A DNA stretch of 54,803 nucleotides from NCBI GenBank assembly GCA_040905025.1, contig JBBDSJ010000022.1, positions 1 to 54,803 of the forward strand. The letters are read 5' to 3'. The notes beneath the pieces were generated by a model. That model was not told where the DNA came from. It saw nothing but the letters and a program-made list of their open reading frames with translations, and ran no database searches. The position numbers were made by a program, and so were the translations under genes. The stretch comes from JBBDSJ01 sp040905025 (GTDB lineage Bacteria > Pseudomonadota > Gammaproteobacteria > Methylohalomonadales > Methylohalomonadaceae). Numbering within the stretch: the first letter of the stretch is position 1; every line of letters begins with the position of its first letter. Shown here piece after piece: positions 8,544 to 17,384 of this stretch.

Positions 8544-9476
8544 TCATATCGCGACAGCAAAATAATCGCGTGCCTGCTTTACATCTTTTTGCATTTGCTC
8601 CACCAGCGCATTGGCATCCGTAAATGGCTGTTCAGTGCGCAGTTGTTGCAGCAGTTCAACCTCGACACAGCGACCGTAACAGTCATCATCAAAATCCAGC
8701 ACATGGGTTTCCAGTAACAAGCGTTCGCCATGAAACACCGGCCGTGTGCCAATGTAACTGATCGCATTCAGCGGTGTCGCGGCAAGACCGTGAACGCGGC
8801 TGGCAAAAATACCCTTTATGGCCGGTTGCGTTCGTTGCAGATCCATATTCAATGTCGGGAAACCCAGTTGCCGGCCACGCTTCTCGCCATGAATCACCCG
8901 GCCGATATGCGAATACGGCCGGCCCAGCAATGTTGCCGCTGTGGTCATGTCGGCATCAGCCAGCGCCTGGCGAATACGTGTGCTGCTGATACGATCATCG
9001 GCGAATTTCTGCGTCGGTATCGCCGTCACGCTGAAACCAAGGTCAGCACCCAGCTTACGCAATAACGTTTCATCACCATCACGGCCACGGCCAAAGCGAA
9101 AGTCGTCGCCAATCAGCAATGATTTAACCTGCCATTGCTCATGCAGTAACTGTTCACAGAATTGCGTCGCGGTCAGTGATGCAAGTTGCCTGTTAAACCG
9201 CAGACACAGCAGATAATCGATATTCAATCGTGCCAGTTGCACGGCTTTCTCGCGCAGATTGGTCAATCGTACCGGCGCCTTGTCCGGTGCCAGCAATTCC
9301 AGTGGTAACGGCTCAAAGCTGATCACCATCACCGGCAGTTGCAGCTGTGCCGCTTCGGCCTGCAGTCGCTCGAACATGATTTGATGGCCGCGATGAATAC
9401 CATCAAAGTTGCCGATCGTTGCGACACATCCACGCCAGTCCGGTAGCCTGTCAGCAGTTCGTTGCAGAATACGCAT
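8544..9476 (-). CDS. ribF: Bifunctional riboflavin kinase/FAD synthetase
   Basis: Makes FMN from riboflavin and then FAD from FMN. The 310-residue protein has an N-terminal nucleotidyltransferase domain with IGNFDGIHRGHQ near residue 20 and ISSTRIRQAL near 155, followed by a C-terminal flavokinase domain with the GRQLGFPTLNM motif near 185. The frame is open 41 codons further upstream, but that extension overlaps the murJ 3' end and does not resemble RibF; the ATG at 9476 gives the usual MRIL-type start. ribF lies next to murJ as in other gammaproteobacteria, but not next to ileS as is usual. Confidence 0.96.
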   Translation of the reverse strand: MRILQRTADRLPDWRGCVATIGNFDGIHRGHQIMFERLQAEAAQLQLPVMVISFEPLPLELLAPDKAPVRLTNLREKAVQLARLNIDYLLCLRFNRQLASLTATQFCEQLLHEQWQVKSLLIGDDFRFGRGRDGDETLLRKLGADLGFSVTAIPTQKFADDRISSTRIRQALADADMTTAATLLGRPYSHIGRVIHGEKRGRQLGFPTLNMDLQRTQPAIKGIFASRVHGLAATPLNAISYIGTRPVFHGERLLLETHVLDFDDDCYGRCVEVELLQQLRTEQPFTDANALVEQMQKDVKQARDYFAVAI

Positions 9477-9508
9477 GATTAATTCGGGCCGGATCGCATT
9501 GCATGAAA

Positions 9509-11053
9509 TCAGACACTGTCTGCCTGGCCCAGATGCGCCGGCCGGAAACCCAGTAATCCAAGTGCCAGTGGATAGACCAGCATACCTGCGCCAATCCATA
9601 AGCCCAGTTGCATAACGCGCGCCCAGGCATCAAGCAATAACCAGCTTTGTAATACCGGAATACTCAGATACAACAGTGTTGCCATTATCAACGTTGCCAA
9701 CGTTACCCGGAGCAAAAACCAGTGCCAACCGCCAAGCGGCTGATAGTGCCGGCCACGCCGCAGCCAGATAAACAACAAACTCGCATTCACAAGCGCTGCA
9801 ATCGCTGTTGCCAGCGCCAGTCCGACATGCGCAAGCGAACTGATCAAGGCCAGATTCAATACAATGTTGACCAGCATGCCGATAATACCGGCACGTACCG
9901 GTGTCTTCGTATCCTGGCGTGAAAAAAATGCACTGGCGAGCACCTTGATTAACACAAAGCCGGGCAAGCCCAAAGCAAAGGCCATCAATGCCTGCGCCGC
10001 CATGGTGGCATCATGCGACGTAAATTCATCATATTGAAATAATGTGATCATGATTGGCCCGGCCAGTACAGCAAGCCCGGCCAACGCCGGCAAAGTGATC
10101 AACAATATCCAGCGCAAACCCCAGTCGAGTGTGCGCGAAAATTCTGCCTGCGCTCCGCGTGCATGTTTATCAGATAACTGCGGCAAAATGACCGTGGCCA
10201 ATGCTATGCCAAAAACACCCAGCGGAAATTCCATCATGCGATCGGCATAATAAAGCCAGGTAATACTGCCGCTGACCAGAAACGATGCCATCAAGGTATC
10301 GATCATCACATTGATCTGTGACACCGACACACCAAACATCACCGGCAACATGAGTATGAATATCCGTTTTACGCCGTCACGATCCCGGCCCCGCCAGGGT
10401 CGTGGCAATAACTTCAGATTAATAATGAATGGCAGCTGAAACAGCAACTGCACAATACCGGCAATAAATACGCCCCAGGCCAGCGCCTGGATGGGCTCCT
10501 GCATGTGCGGTGCCAGCCAGATAGCCGAACTGATCAATGCCAGATTCAGTAACACCGGCGTGAATGCCGGGATCGCAAAACGCCGGTAACTGTTCAGAAT
10601 CGCACCGGCGAGCGCGGTCAATGAAATGAAGAACAAGTAAGGAAACGTAATCCTTAATAAACCCACCGCCAGATCAAACTTGCCCACTTCGCCGTGGAAA
10701 CCCGGTGCGAACAATAAAATCAGCAGCGGCGCCAGCAAAATGCCCACAGCAGTTACCGCCAGCAATACCAGCCCGAGTACGGCAGTGGTGTGATCCAGTA
10801 ATGCCTGGATCTCGGCCGGCGTTCGTTTGGCCTTGTATTCCGACAGCACCGGCACGAAGGCCTGTGCAAATGCACCCTCGGCAAACAGGCGGCGGAAAAA
10901 GTTGGGAATACGGAAAGCGACAAAGAATGCATCCGTGCCCATGCCGGCACCAAACAGCCGGGCGATGACGATATCGCGCAACAAGCCGAAGATCCGGGAG
11001 ATCAGGGTCATCGCGCCGACGAGTGCGGTGGATTTCAGTAAACGCTGGCTCAG
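9509..11053 (-). CDS. murJ: Lipid II flippase MurJ (probable CTG start)
   Basis: Polytopic inner-membrane flippase (MOP superfamily, 13-14 hydrophobic segments) that moves the peptidoglycan precursor lipid II across the membrane. The first ATG (11011) starts in the middle of the conserved N-terminus, at MTLISRIFGLLRD. Reading upstream in frame gives SQRLLKSTALVGA, the family's standard N-terminal sequence, with no ATG, GTG or TTG before the stop at 11087-11089. A CTG at 11051-11053 lies 8 bases after AGGA in the transcript sense, so I place the start there (514 residues); an ATT one codon upstream is the alternative. Neighbours are ribF downstream and the divergent rpsT. Confidence 0.93.
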   Translation of the reverse strand: MSQRLLKSTALVGAMTLISRIFGLLRDIVIARLFGAGMGTDAFFVAFRIPNFFRRLFAEGAFAQAFVPVLSEYKAKRTPAEIQALLDHTTAVLGLVLLAVTAVGILLAPLLILLFAPGFHGEVGKFDLAVGLLRITFPYLFFISLTALAGAILNSYRRFAIPAFTPVLLNLALISSAIWLAPHMQEPIQALAWGVFIAGIVQLLFQLPFIINLKLLPRPWRGRDRDGVKRIFILMLPVMFGVSVSQINVMIDTLMASFLVSGSITWLYYADRMMEFPLGVFGIALATVILPQLSDKHARGAQAEFSRTLDWGLRWILLITLPALAGLAVLAGPIMITLFQYDEFTSHDATMAAQALMAFALGLPGFVLIKVLASAFFSRQDTKTPVRAGIIGMLVNIVLNLALISSLAHVGLALATAIAALVNASLLFIWLRRGRHYQPLGGWHWFLLRVTLATLIMATLLYLSIPVLQSWLLLDAWARVMQLGLWIGAGMLVYPLALGLLGFRPAHLGQADSV

Positions 11054-11184
11054 AATCTGGTTCCTGATGAAAAAATCTTGTTTGTTTTAATGACTTTGGG
11101 GCTGTCAGACGTCGGCGGCAGCATACCACAAGCCCTGACCCGCTTACCCGGGCCTGCTCCGCCACCCGACATTGACCCCTGACA

Positions 11185-11213
11185 TTGACAAACCCCCGGC
11201 AAATCCGCATCAT
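11185..11213 (+). promoter_or_regulatory. Possible sigma70 promoter of rpsT
   Basis: TTGACA at 11185-11190 is followed after 17 bases by CATCAT (11208-11213), a 4/6 match to the -10 consensus. It lies about 55 bases before the rpsT start in the murJ-rpsT divergent gap. Assigned only by consensus. Confidence 0.4.
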
Positions 11214-11268
11214 ACTGCGCCTTGACCGGGGTACACCCGGTAACGTTGACATTGTAAGGAGTTTACCC

Positions 11269-11529
11269 TTGGCCAATATCGCCTCAGCAAAAAAACGTGC
11301 GCGCCAGTCGGAGAATAATCGCCAGCTGAATGCCAGCCAGCGTTCGATGCTGCGTACCAATATCAAGAAAGTTCTGAATGCCGTGCAGGCGAAAGACAAG
11401 GACGCAGCGACCGCTGCCTACCAGTCGGTTGTGCCGATCATTGACCGGATGGCCGACAAAGGCCTGATCCACAAGAACAAGGCCGCCCGCCACAAGAGCC
11501 GCCTGAATAATCATTTGCGCGCGCTCTAG
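11269..11529 (+). CDS. rpsT: 30S ribosomal protein S20
   Basis: Primary 16S-rRNA-binding protein of the small subunit, 86 residues and very basic. The start is a TTG at 11269 with an AAGGAG ribosome binding site at 11256-11261, 7 bases upstream. The mature sequence ANIASAKKRARQSE is the standard S20 N-terminus. E. coli rpsT also uses a UUG start, thought to help autoregulation by S20, and the same arrangement seems kept here. A strong hairpin terminator follows. Divergent from murJ, as in E. coli and Pseudomonas. Confidence 0.97.
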   Translation: MANIASAKKRARQSENNRQLNASQRSMLRTNIKKVLNAVQAKDKDAATAAYQSVVPIIDRMADKGLIHKNKAARHKSRLNNHLRAL

Positions 11530-11548
11530 ACGTTTTCACCGCATACTG

Positions 11549-11587
11549 AAAACGCCCCGCCCGTAGTCACGGCCGGGGCGTTTTTTT
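11549..11587 (+). terminator. Rho-independent terminator of rpsT
   Basis: Eleven-base arms AAAACGCCCCG (11549-11559) and CGGGGCGTTTT (11574-11584) are followed by a run of T up to 11587. It begins 19 bases after the rpsT stop. The A-tract on the left arm could let it serve proB from the other strand as well. Confidence 0.9.
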
Positions 11588-11606
11588 GTCTGCCAGTCTT
11601 GCCGGA

Positions 11607-12731
11607 TTACAGCAAAATCAGATTATCGCGATGAATCAGCTCCGGTTCATCCAGAAACCCGAGTAATTCCTCGAACCGGCTGGTCGGCTGGCCCATGATC
11701 CGTTGCGTCGCGTCGGCATCGTAATTGACCAGGCCGCGGGCCACTTCCTCGCCATCGGCATCCAGACAGGCCACAATTTCGCCGCGCTTGAATTCGCCCT
11801 GCACCGCGGTCACACCAACTGCCAGGAGACTGCGCCCGTGTTCGCGCAGCACTTTCACGGCACCGGCGTCCAGCGTCAACCGGCCACGCACGATCGATTG
11901 CCCTGCCAGCCATTGCTTGCGTGCCGCCAGCGGTGAACTGCCGGCCTGCAACCAGGTGCCCAGCGCTTCCCCGGCCGCAATCCGCACGAGTACGTCCGGC
12001 TCCTGACCGGCCGCAATGACCGTCTGTGTACCGGACTTGGCGGCTGTGACGGCGGCTTTCAGTTTCGTCAGCATGCCACCCCGGCCCAGCGCAGTGCCTT
12101 CACCAGCCATGATCTGCAGGGCCGGATCGCCGGCCTGTGCCGTATCGACCAGTTTGGCATCCGCATGGCTGCGCGGGTCACGATCATATAACCCGGCCTG
12201 GTCGGTCAGGATCACCAGCGTTTGCGCCTCGATCAAATTTGCGACCAGACCGGCCAGCGTGTCGTTGTCACCAAACCGAATCTCGTCGGTTGCGACGGTA
12301 TCGTTTTCATTAATAATGGGCACCACGCCCAACGCCAGCAGCGTTTTCAATGTGCTGCGCGCATTCAGGTAGCGTTCGCGATCCGCGATGTCATCATACG
12401 ACAGCAAAATCTGCGCAGTACGGATACCGTGGGTCTGAAAACAGGATTCATACGCCTGGATCAAGCCGGACTGGCCAACGGCTGCTGCTGCCTGCAATTC
12501 ATGGATGGCATGCGGCCGCGCGGTCCAGCCCAGCCGCACCACGCCTTCTGCGACGGCACCGGATGACACCAGCACCACATCACAACCCCGGGCACGCAAT
12601 GCGGCGATCTGCGCGACCCAGACAGCAAGCGAGTCGGTCTTCAAACCGAGGCCGTTGTTGGTCAGAATCGCGCTGCCGAGCTTGATCACCCAGCGGCGCG
12701 TCTGCATTAAAGATGTACGAGTTGTTGTCAT
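11607..12731 (-). CDS. proB: Glutamate 5-kinase
   Basis: First enzyme of proline biosynthesis; phosphorylates glutamate to gamma-glutamyl phosphate. The 374-residue protein has an amino-acid-kinase domain (VIKLGSAILTNNG near residue 15, NENDTV near 145, GGMLTKLKAA near 220) and a C-terminal PUA domain (about 280-370), the usual two-domain bacterial form. Its start ATG overlaps the obg stop by four bases (ATGA), indicating cotranscription and coupling with obg. No proA is in the window. Confidence 0.96.
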   Translation of the reverse strand: MTTTRTSLMQTRRWVIKLGSAILTNNGLGLKTDSLAVWVAQIAALRARGCDVVLVSSGAVAEGVVRLGWTARPHAIHELQAAAAVGQSGLIQAYESCFQTHGIRTAQILLSYDDIADRERYLNARSTLKTLLALGVVPIINENDTVATDEIRFGDNDTLAGLVANLIEAQTLVILTDQAGLYDRDPRSHADAKLVDTAQAGDPALQIMAGEGTALGRGGMLTKLKAAVTAAKSGTQTVIAAGQEPDVLVRIAAGEALGTWLQAGSSPLAARKQWLAGQSIVRGRLTLDAGAVKVLREHGRSLLAVGVTAVQGEFKRGEIVACLDADGEEVARGLVNYDADATQRIMGQPTSRFEELLGFLDEPELIHRDNLILL

Positions 12732-13777
12732 GATGATTGTCCGTGTTCAGTGGCGGCAGCCGCAGCCGCTTGCGTTTGCAAATGCTGCATAACGGCTTCG
12801 CTCAACTGCCGGCAATTCCAGCCGGTTGCTGCTGAAATAGCGTACACGGGTACTGACTCCTCTAGCGCTGCCTGAATTTCCGCTACACGCCCGGCACGTT
12901 CGGTTTCTGCAAAGGTATCGAGTTTATTCAGTACCAGCCAGCGCGCACGTTCAGCCAGTGCCGGATCGTATTCCAGCAGTTCCGCCATGATGGTATGGAT
13001 GTCGTTAATAACATCCGCAACTTCACGATCCAGTCCGGCATCAACCAGATGCAACAATAGCCGTGTGCGACTGAGATGGCGCAAGAACTGATGGCCCAGT
13101 CCGGCACCTTCGGCCGCACCTTCGATCAGTCCGGGAATATCGGCCATGACAAAACTGCGGTCATTATCAATGCGCACCACGCCCAGATGCGGATACAGGG
13201 TAGTGAACGGATAATCGGCAATTTTGGGTTGCGCAGCCGAGACTGCCCGCAACAATGTCGATTTACCGGCATTGGGTTTGCCCAGCAAACCCACATCCGC
13301 CAGCACTTGCAAGACCAGCCGCAAGTCACGTGCCTCGCCGGGTTTGCCCGGCGTAAACTGGCGTGGCGCACGATTGGTACTGCTTTTGAAACGCGCATTA
13401 CCGATACCATGAAAACCACCCTGTGCCACCAGCATCGGCGTATTGACTGCCACCATGTCACCGATCAACTCCTCAGTGTCAGCGTCATACACCAGCGTGC
13501 CCAGCGGCACACGCACGGTCAGATCATCACCGCCCTTGCCAATACGATTATTGCCACTGCCGGGCCGGCCATGTTGCGCACGAAACAAACGGCTATGGCG
13601 AAAATCAACCAGCGTGTTCAGGCCGCTGTCGGCAATCAGATAAACACTGCCACCGTCACCGCCGTCACCGCCATCAGGGCCGCCCAGTGGAATAAATTTT
13701 TCCCGGCGAAAACTGACACAGCCATTGCCGCCCTTGCCGGCTTCGACCCGAATTGTCGCTTCGTCAACGAATTTCAT
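12728..13777 (-). CDS. obg: GTPase Obg/CgtA
   Basis: Ribosome-associated GTPase involved in 50S assembly, stress control and chromosome partitioning. The 349-residue protein has a glycine-rich N-terminal Obg fold (residues 1-158), then the G domain with P-loop GKPNAGKSTLL, the DIPGLIEGA switch II and NKLD specificity motif. A short acidic/alanine tail ends the protein. The ATG at 13777 gives the standard MKFVDEA start; a 15-codon upstream extension is ignored. It follows rpmA on the same strand, separated by a terminator-like hairpin that may set a lower level for obg-proB. Confidence 0.96.
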   Translation of the reverse strand: MKFVDEATIRVEAGKGGNGCVSFRREKFIPLGGPDGGDGGDGGSVYLIADSGLNTLVDFRHSRLFRAQHGRPGSGNNRIGKGGDDLTVRVPLGTLVYDADTEELIGDMVAVNTPMLVAQGGFHGIGNARFKSSTNRAPRQFTPGKPGEARDLRLVLQVLADVGLLGKPNAGKSTLLRAVSAAQPKIADYPFTTLYPHLGVVRIDNDRSFVMADIPGLIEGAAEGAGLGHQFLRHLSRTRLLLHLVDAGLDREVADVINDIHTIMAELLEYDPALAERARWLVLNKLDTFAETERAGRVAEIQAALEESVPVYAISAATGWNCRQLSEAVMQHLQTQAAAAAATEHGQSS

Positions 13778-13892
13778 GATGTATTCACCAATATGCAGGA
13801 GCACGGTTCGCCGGGCGAACATTCGCGCAGCAAGCTGCGCTCCTGCCGTATTCCTGGGCGTTCATTCGCGGTTATATTTCTGCTACACAAAC

Positions 13893-13919
13893 AAAAAACC
13901 CCGCCAGTTGACGGGGTTT
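13893..13919 (-). terminator. Terminator/attenuator between rpmA and obg
   Basis: On the minus strand the arms AACCCCG and CGGGGTT (13912-13918 and 13897-13903) are followed by TTTTTTG. It lies 25 bases after the rpmA stop and 116 bases before the obg start, so it would separate abundant ribosomal-protein mRNA from the obg-proB message. Confidence 0.85.
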
Positions 13920-13943
13920 CGTACCATTATCAAGCGCTCGCTG

Positions 13944-14201
13944 TTACTGATTAACGACGCTGACAAAGGTACGGCTGTTCGGGCCCTTGGTTTCAAACAG
14001 GACTTTACCTTCGGCTTTGGCAAACAGGGTGTGATCGGTACCGCAACCGACATTGACGCCGGGGTGAAATTTGGTACCGCGCTGGCGAATAAGAATGTTA
14101 CCGGCAGCAACAGATTCACCACCAAATTTTTTCACGCCGAGTCGTTTTGATTCTGAATCGCGGCCGTTACGTGTACTGCCGCCTGCTTTTTTGTGTGCCA
14201 T
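13944..14201 (-). CDS. rpmA: 50S ribosomal protein L27
   Basis: Large-subunit protein whose N-terminal tail reaches the peptidyl-transferase centre. The 85-residue sequence starts MAHKKAGGSTRNGRDS, the typical form without the cleaved N-terminal extension found in Firmicutes, and contains the conserved GNILIRQRGTKFHPG segment. It lies 30 bases after rplU on the same strand; together they form the usual rplU-rpmA operon. Confidence 0.98.
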   Translation of the reverse strand: MAHKKAGGSTRNGRDSESKRLGVKKFGGESVAAGNILIRQRGTKFHPGVNVGCGTDHTLFAKAEGKVLFETKGPNSRTFVSVVNQ

Positions 14202-14231
14202 GGCTTAAAAACTCCGGATCGGTACCAGCGC

Positions 14232-14549
14232 TCAGGCGCCGGCAGCAATCTTGTCGATAGATAATTCGGTATAGGACTGGCGATGACCAGTGACTTTCTG
14301 ATGATGCTTGCGGCGACGGAACTTCATGATCTTGATTTTCGGACCGCGGCCATGTGACAGCACCTTGGCTGTGACTTTGGCGCCGCTCAGCAGCGGCTGA
14401 CCAACATTGACTGTTTCGCCGTCAACCACCATGAGTACGTCGGTAATATCGACCGTTGCACCTTCTTCTGCTTCCAGGCGCTCCACCTTGAGTCGGGTGC
14501 CTTCGCTGACGCGATATTGTTTACCACCGGTTTTGATTACCGCATACAT
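14232..14549 (-). CDS. rplU: 50S ribosomal protein L21
   Basis: Large-subunit 23S-rRNA-binding protein of 105 residues. The MYAVIKTGGKQYRV start and the C-terminal KFRRRKHHQKVTGHRQ segment are characteristic. First gene of the rplU-rpmA(-obg-proB) run; divergent from ispB, as in Pseudomonas and E. coli. Confidence 0.98.
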   Translation of the reverse strand: MYAVIKTGGKQYRVSEGTRLKVERLEAEEGATVDITDVLMVVDGETVNVGQPLLSGAKVTAKVLSHGRGPKIKIMKFRRRKHHQKVTGHRQSYTELSIDKIAAGA

Positions 14550-14763
14550 CAGATTACTCTCCAGAATTCATTTCAGGGCCAGAACGCATTATTCTGGACA
14601 AGGGTCAAATTACCGACCCCACTGTTAAGGGCGGAGATTTTAAGGAATTAGCGTCTCTGAGACAAGCCCTGTGAGCGCTAAATATCAGAATCCGGGCGTA
14701 TTTTCATGGCAATCAGGGGCCGCTCTTGGCAAAATGTACGGCCTAATGCACTCCAGCTCTGTA

Positions 14764-15771
14764 ATGACACCGACCACAACCGCCGCTGCCCAGCACCCGT
14801 CCGCCGCCATAGACGATATGCGTCTGCTGGTGGCAGCTGATATGCAGCAGGTTAATGCGCTTATTGAAAGATCGCTGCATTCCGATGTCGGCCTCATCAA
14901 CCAGCTCAGTCATTATATCGTCAATAGTGGCGGCAAGCGCCTGCGCCCGGCGCTGGTGCTGCTGAGTGCGCATGCCTGCGGCTACGCTGGTCGTCAACAT
15001 ATTGAATTGGCAGCAATTATTGAATTCATCCATACCGCCACTCTGCTCCATGATGACGTGGTCGATGCCTCGCAACTGCGCCGCGGCCACCAGACCGCCA
15101 ACCAACGCTGGGGTAATGAAGCCAGCGTGCTGGTTGGTGATTTCCTCTATTCGCGTGCCTTCCAGATGCTGGTCAGCGTGGGTTCGATGCCGATTATGCA
15201 GGTTTTGTCCGATACCACGAACACGATTGCCGAAGGCGAAGTCCAGCAATTGCTGAATCGCCACGACCCGGCCACCAGCCTGGAGCGCTATCTGCAGGTT
15301 ATCCGCAACAAGACCGCCAAGCTGTTTGAGGCGGCCAGCCGCATCGGCGCCATGGTCGCAGACACCAGCCCGGCAGAGCAGCAGGCACTGGCCGACTATG
15401 GCATGCATCTGGGTACGGCCTATCAGTTGATTGATGATGTGTTGGATTACAGCGCCTCGGCCGAAGACCTTGGCAAAAACATCGGTGATGACCTCGCTGA
15501 AGGCAAACCGACGTTACCGCTGCTGTACGCCCTTTGGCACGGTGACAATGAACAGGCTGATGTCATTGCCAAAGCCATTGAAGCCGGTGGCCGTGAACAC
15601 ATCACCGCTATCAGTGAAACCATTGAAACCACCGGGGCAATTGCATACACTGCCGCCCTCGCGCGCGAACAGGCCGATGCCGCACTTGCAGCCCTGGCCG
15701 CTGTCCCGGCTTCCAGATACCGGGACGCGCTGGCGGACCTCGCCAACTTCGCCGTCGAACGCCGGTATTAA
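14764..15771 (+). CDS. ispB: Octaprenyl/polyprenyl diphosphate synthase
   Basis: Trans-prenyltransferase that builds the side chain of ubiquinone/menaquinone from IPP and FPP. Both aspartate-rich motifs are present: LLHDDVVD (first) and QLIDDVLDY (second), plus GGKRLRPALVLL before them. The start is uncertain. The frame is open from a GTG at 14671, with ATGs at 14734, 14746 and 14764; I chose 14764 because it gives 335 residues, near the family's 320-330, but no clear ribosome binding site precedes any of them. Position next to rplU (divergent) and upstream of tRNA-Pro matches other gammaproteobacteria. Confidence 0.93.
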   Translation: MTPTTTAAAQHPSAAIDDMRLLVAADMQQVNALIERSLHSDVGLINQLSHYIVNSGGKRLRPALVLLSAHACGYAGRQHIELAAIIEFIHTATLLHDDVVDASQLRRGHQTANQRWGNEASVLVGDFLYSRAFQMLVSVGSMPIMQVLSDTTNTIAEGEVQQLLNRHDPATSLERYLQVIRNKTAKLFEAASRIGAMVADTSPAEQQALADYGMHLGTAYQLIDDVLDYSASAEDLGKNIGDDLAEGKPTLPLLYALWHGDNEQADVIAKAIEAGGREHITAISETIETTGAIAYTAALAREQADAALAALAAVPASRYRDALADLANFAVERRY

Positions 15772-15812
15772 TCCCGTTTAATCCGCGTCTGCAGTAACGT
15801 TACCCAGATTAT

Positions 15813-15889
15813 CGGGGTGTAGCTCAGCTTGGTAGAGCGCTGCCTTCGGGAGGCAGAGGTCGAAGGTTCGAATCCTTTCACCCCGACCA
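15813..15889 (+). tRNA. tRNA-Pro (anticodon CGG)
   Basis: The 77-base cloverleaf has acceptor stem CGGGGTG/CACCCCG, an encoded ACCA end, and anticodon stem CTGCC/GGCAG around the loop TTCGGGA, giving anticodon CGG. The T-loop GGTTCGAATCC is canonical. The ispB-tRNA-Pro order is common in gammaproteobacteria. Everything right of it up to about 53.5 kb is accessory, but no copy of the tRNA 3' end or integrase was noticed. Confidence 0.97.
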
Positions 15890-15998
15890 GATTTATTTTG
15901 CCTAATCAATAAGTTAAGAGTCTAGAAGATTATCTTAAAAGCCGGCCGCTGCTCTATAACCGATCTTTAGACGAAAATCGTGGGCTAAGCGCGGTGCA

Positions 15999-16039
15999 AA
16001 TAAAACCCGCCAAGGTGGATAACCCTGGCGGGTTTTATT
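15999..16039. terminator. Bidirectional terminator
   Basis: A 14-base perfect inverted repeat, AATAAAACCCGCCA (15999-16012) with TGGCGGGTTTTATT (16026-16039), lies between the tRNA and the convergent hydrolase gene. T-rich sequence on both sides makes it suitable for both strands. Confidence 0.88.
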
Positions 16040-16070
16040 GATCATCCTCTTAAACCAATCATGCGGCCAA

Positions 16071-17321
16071 TTATATTTTAATGTCATAAACCTGCCGCAG
16101 ATCCTTTACAACCTCACTTTCATCACCTTTCCATATACCCCAGTTACCCATATAGATGTCGGCCATGTTCTCTCGGCCAACAATTCGACGGACAAAATTC
16201 ACGACCGTATCGGCAACAAATACAGGATTGTCATTTCCAGGGAAATGACCTGAACGGGGAATATACGTAATCTGGACATCACTGCTGCCCAAAACATTGG
16301 CAAAGCGCTGAGTCTGTGCCGCCGGCATCATGTTGTCATATTCACCCCACATAATCAGCGCAGGTACTGTTATATTTTCATAAGCAACGCCGTTCGGATT
16401 ATTTTTGGCGCAATACGGCAACAATAACGAGGGTGCCAACATTGCAGCACGATCAGACAATACCCTGATATTATGAAAATTCAGCTGCATGGTATTGGAG
16501 TAGGCAACATCTGAAACACCATCATTCTTGCCATTACGTTCATAATCAACATCAACATAAGGAAATGCCAATGAACGCATATTGTATTGATTAAATACAT
16601 GCCGGTTATGTACCATTGATTTCAGTATCTGCACCAATCGCTGGTCAAAATCTCCAAACATTTGCTGGAAAAGCTGATCCCCATCGGGCGTGTTGGGAAT
16701 ACCGGATGCTCGTCCTATTGCCTGAATTTCATTTACCGGATATCCATCAAACGCTATCGGATCCATATGTACTAAAGCCAGCAATCTCTCATTATATTTT
16801 GCTGCATAATGCGAAGCGATACCACTTCCCCAGTCATCAGCCACAAAAACGAACTTTTCGCCAGGGAACATGGACTGCATTAGTTTTTCAACATAGTCTG
16901 TATCATTTACCCAATGCCACTGAGTAAGCGGATCTGAATCATCACTGCGACCATACATTCTTGGCATGGTACTTTCACCCATGCCCAGCATGTCTATTGA
17001 AATAGTCCGGCAAAAGCGTCCGGCCAAAGCCTGAACATCTTCCCATTGTCGTCTGTTGGTCGGCACACCATGAAGAAACAATACGATCGGTCCTTTATCC
17101 CCTATGCGGGTATAGGCTATTTCGAAATCATCGGTTAATATTGTTTCATTACCGTCTGAATTAGCTGCCTTTACGAGCCCTTTCGCCGGCGCCTTGTATG
17201 AATACCGACCGTACTCCGGCTCGCCAGCAGAACGATATATACCCAAATCGGCCTGATAATTATTATTCCTGGCAGGCGAATGACTCAAAGCTTCGTATAA
17301 ACTCGGTATATTTTTTTTCAT
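16071..17321 (-). CDS. Alpha/beta hydrolase, haloalkane-dehalogenase-like
   Basis: The 416-residue alpha/beta-hydrolase has an oxyanion-hole motif HGVPTNRRQW at residues 84-93. The nucleophile elbow ADDWGSG gives D163 followed by the tryptophan that binds halide in haloalkane dehalogenases, and the likely base is the histidine in RSGHFPG. An acidic residue after strand 6/7 (MWGEYD) could complete the triad. Aspartate nucleophiles occur in haloalkane dehalogenases, fluoroacetate dehalogenases and epoxide hydrolases, so dehalogenase or epoxide hydrolase is likely but the substrate is not known. An N-terminal extension of about 65 residues is unusual and is not a clear signal peptide. Last gene of a four-gene minus-strand unit with a porin and an exporter. 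Confidence 0.78.
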   Translation of the reverse strand: MKKNIPSLYEALSHSPARNNNYQADLGIYRSAGEPEYGRYSYKAPAKGLVKAANSDGNETILTDDFEIAYTRIGDKGPIVLFLHGVPTNRRQWEDVQALAGRFCRTISIDMLGMGESTMPRMYGRSDDSDPLTQWHWVNDTDYVEKLMQSMFPGEKFVFVADDWGSGIASHYAAKYNERLLALVHMDPIAFDGYPVNEIQAIGRASGIPNTPDGDQLFQQMFGDFDQRLVQILKSMVHNRHVFNQYNMRSLAFPYVDVDYERNGKNDGVSDVAYSNTMQLNFHNIRVLSDRAAMLAPSLLLPYCAKNNPNGVAYENITVPALIMWGEYDNMMPAAQTQRFANVLGSSDVQITYIPRSGHFPGNDNPVFVADTVVNFVRRIVGRENMADIYMGNWGIWKGDESEVVKDLRQVYDIKI

Positions 17322-17384
17322 GACATTCTCCGATAAATCAGACTGGATATTACTTGATTAATTTATTCGTAAAATAAAGCGATG

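Noticed and set aside
10674..11399. Open frame of 241 codons over the murJ-rpsT junction
   Set aside because: Overlaps MurJ, the conserved rpsT gene and its promoter in a different frame, with no family resemblance.
13076..13954. Open frame of 292 codons on the plus strand opposite obg
   Set aside because: Antisense to a clear Obg GTPase; composition is that of a shadow frame.
14743..15408. Open frame of 221 codons opposite ispB
   Set aside because: Antisense to the prenyl synthase with both DDxxD motifs; no supporting start.
15813..15889. tRNA-Pro as attachment site of a genomic island
   Set aside because: No integrase gene and no repeat of the tRNA 3' end was noticed in the window, although the right side is accessory.
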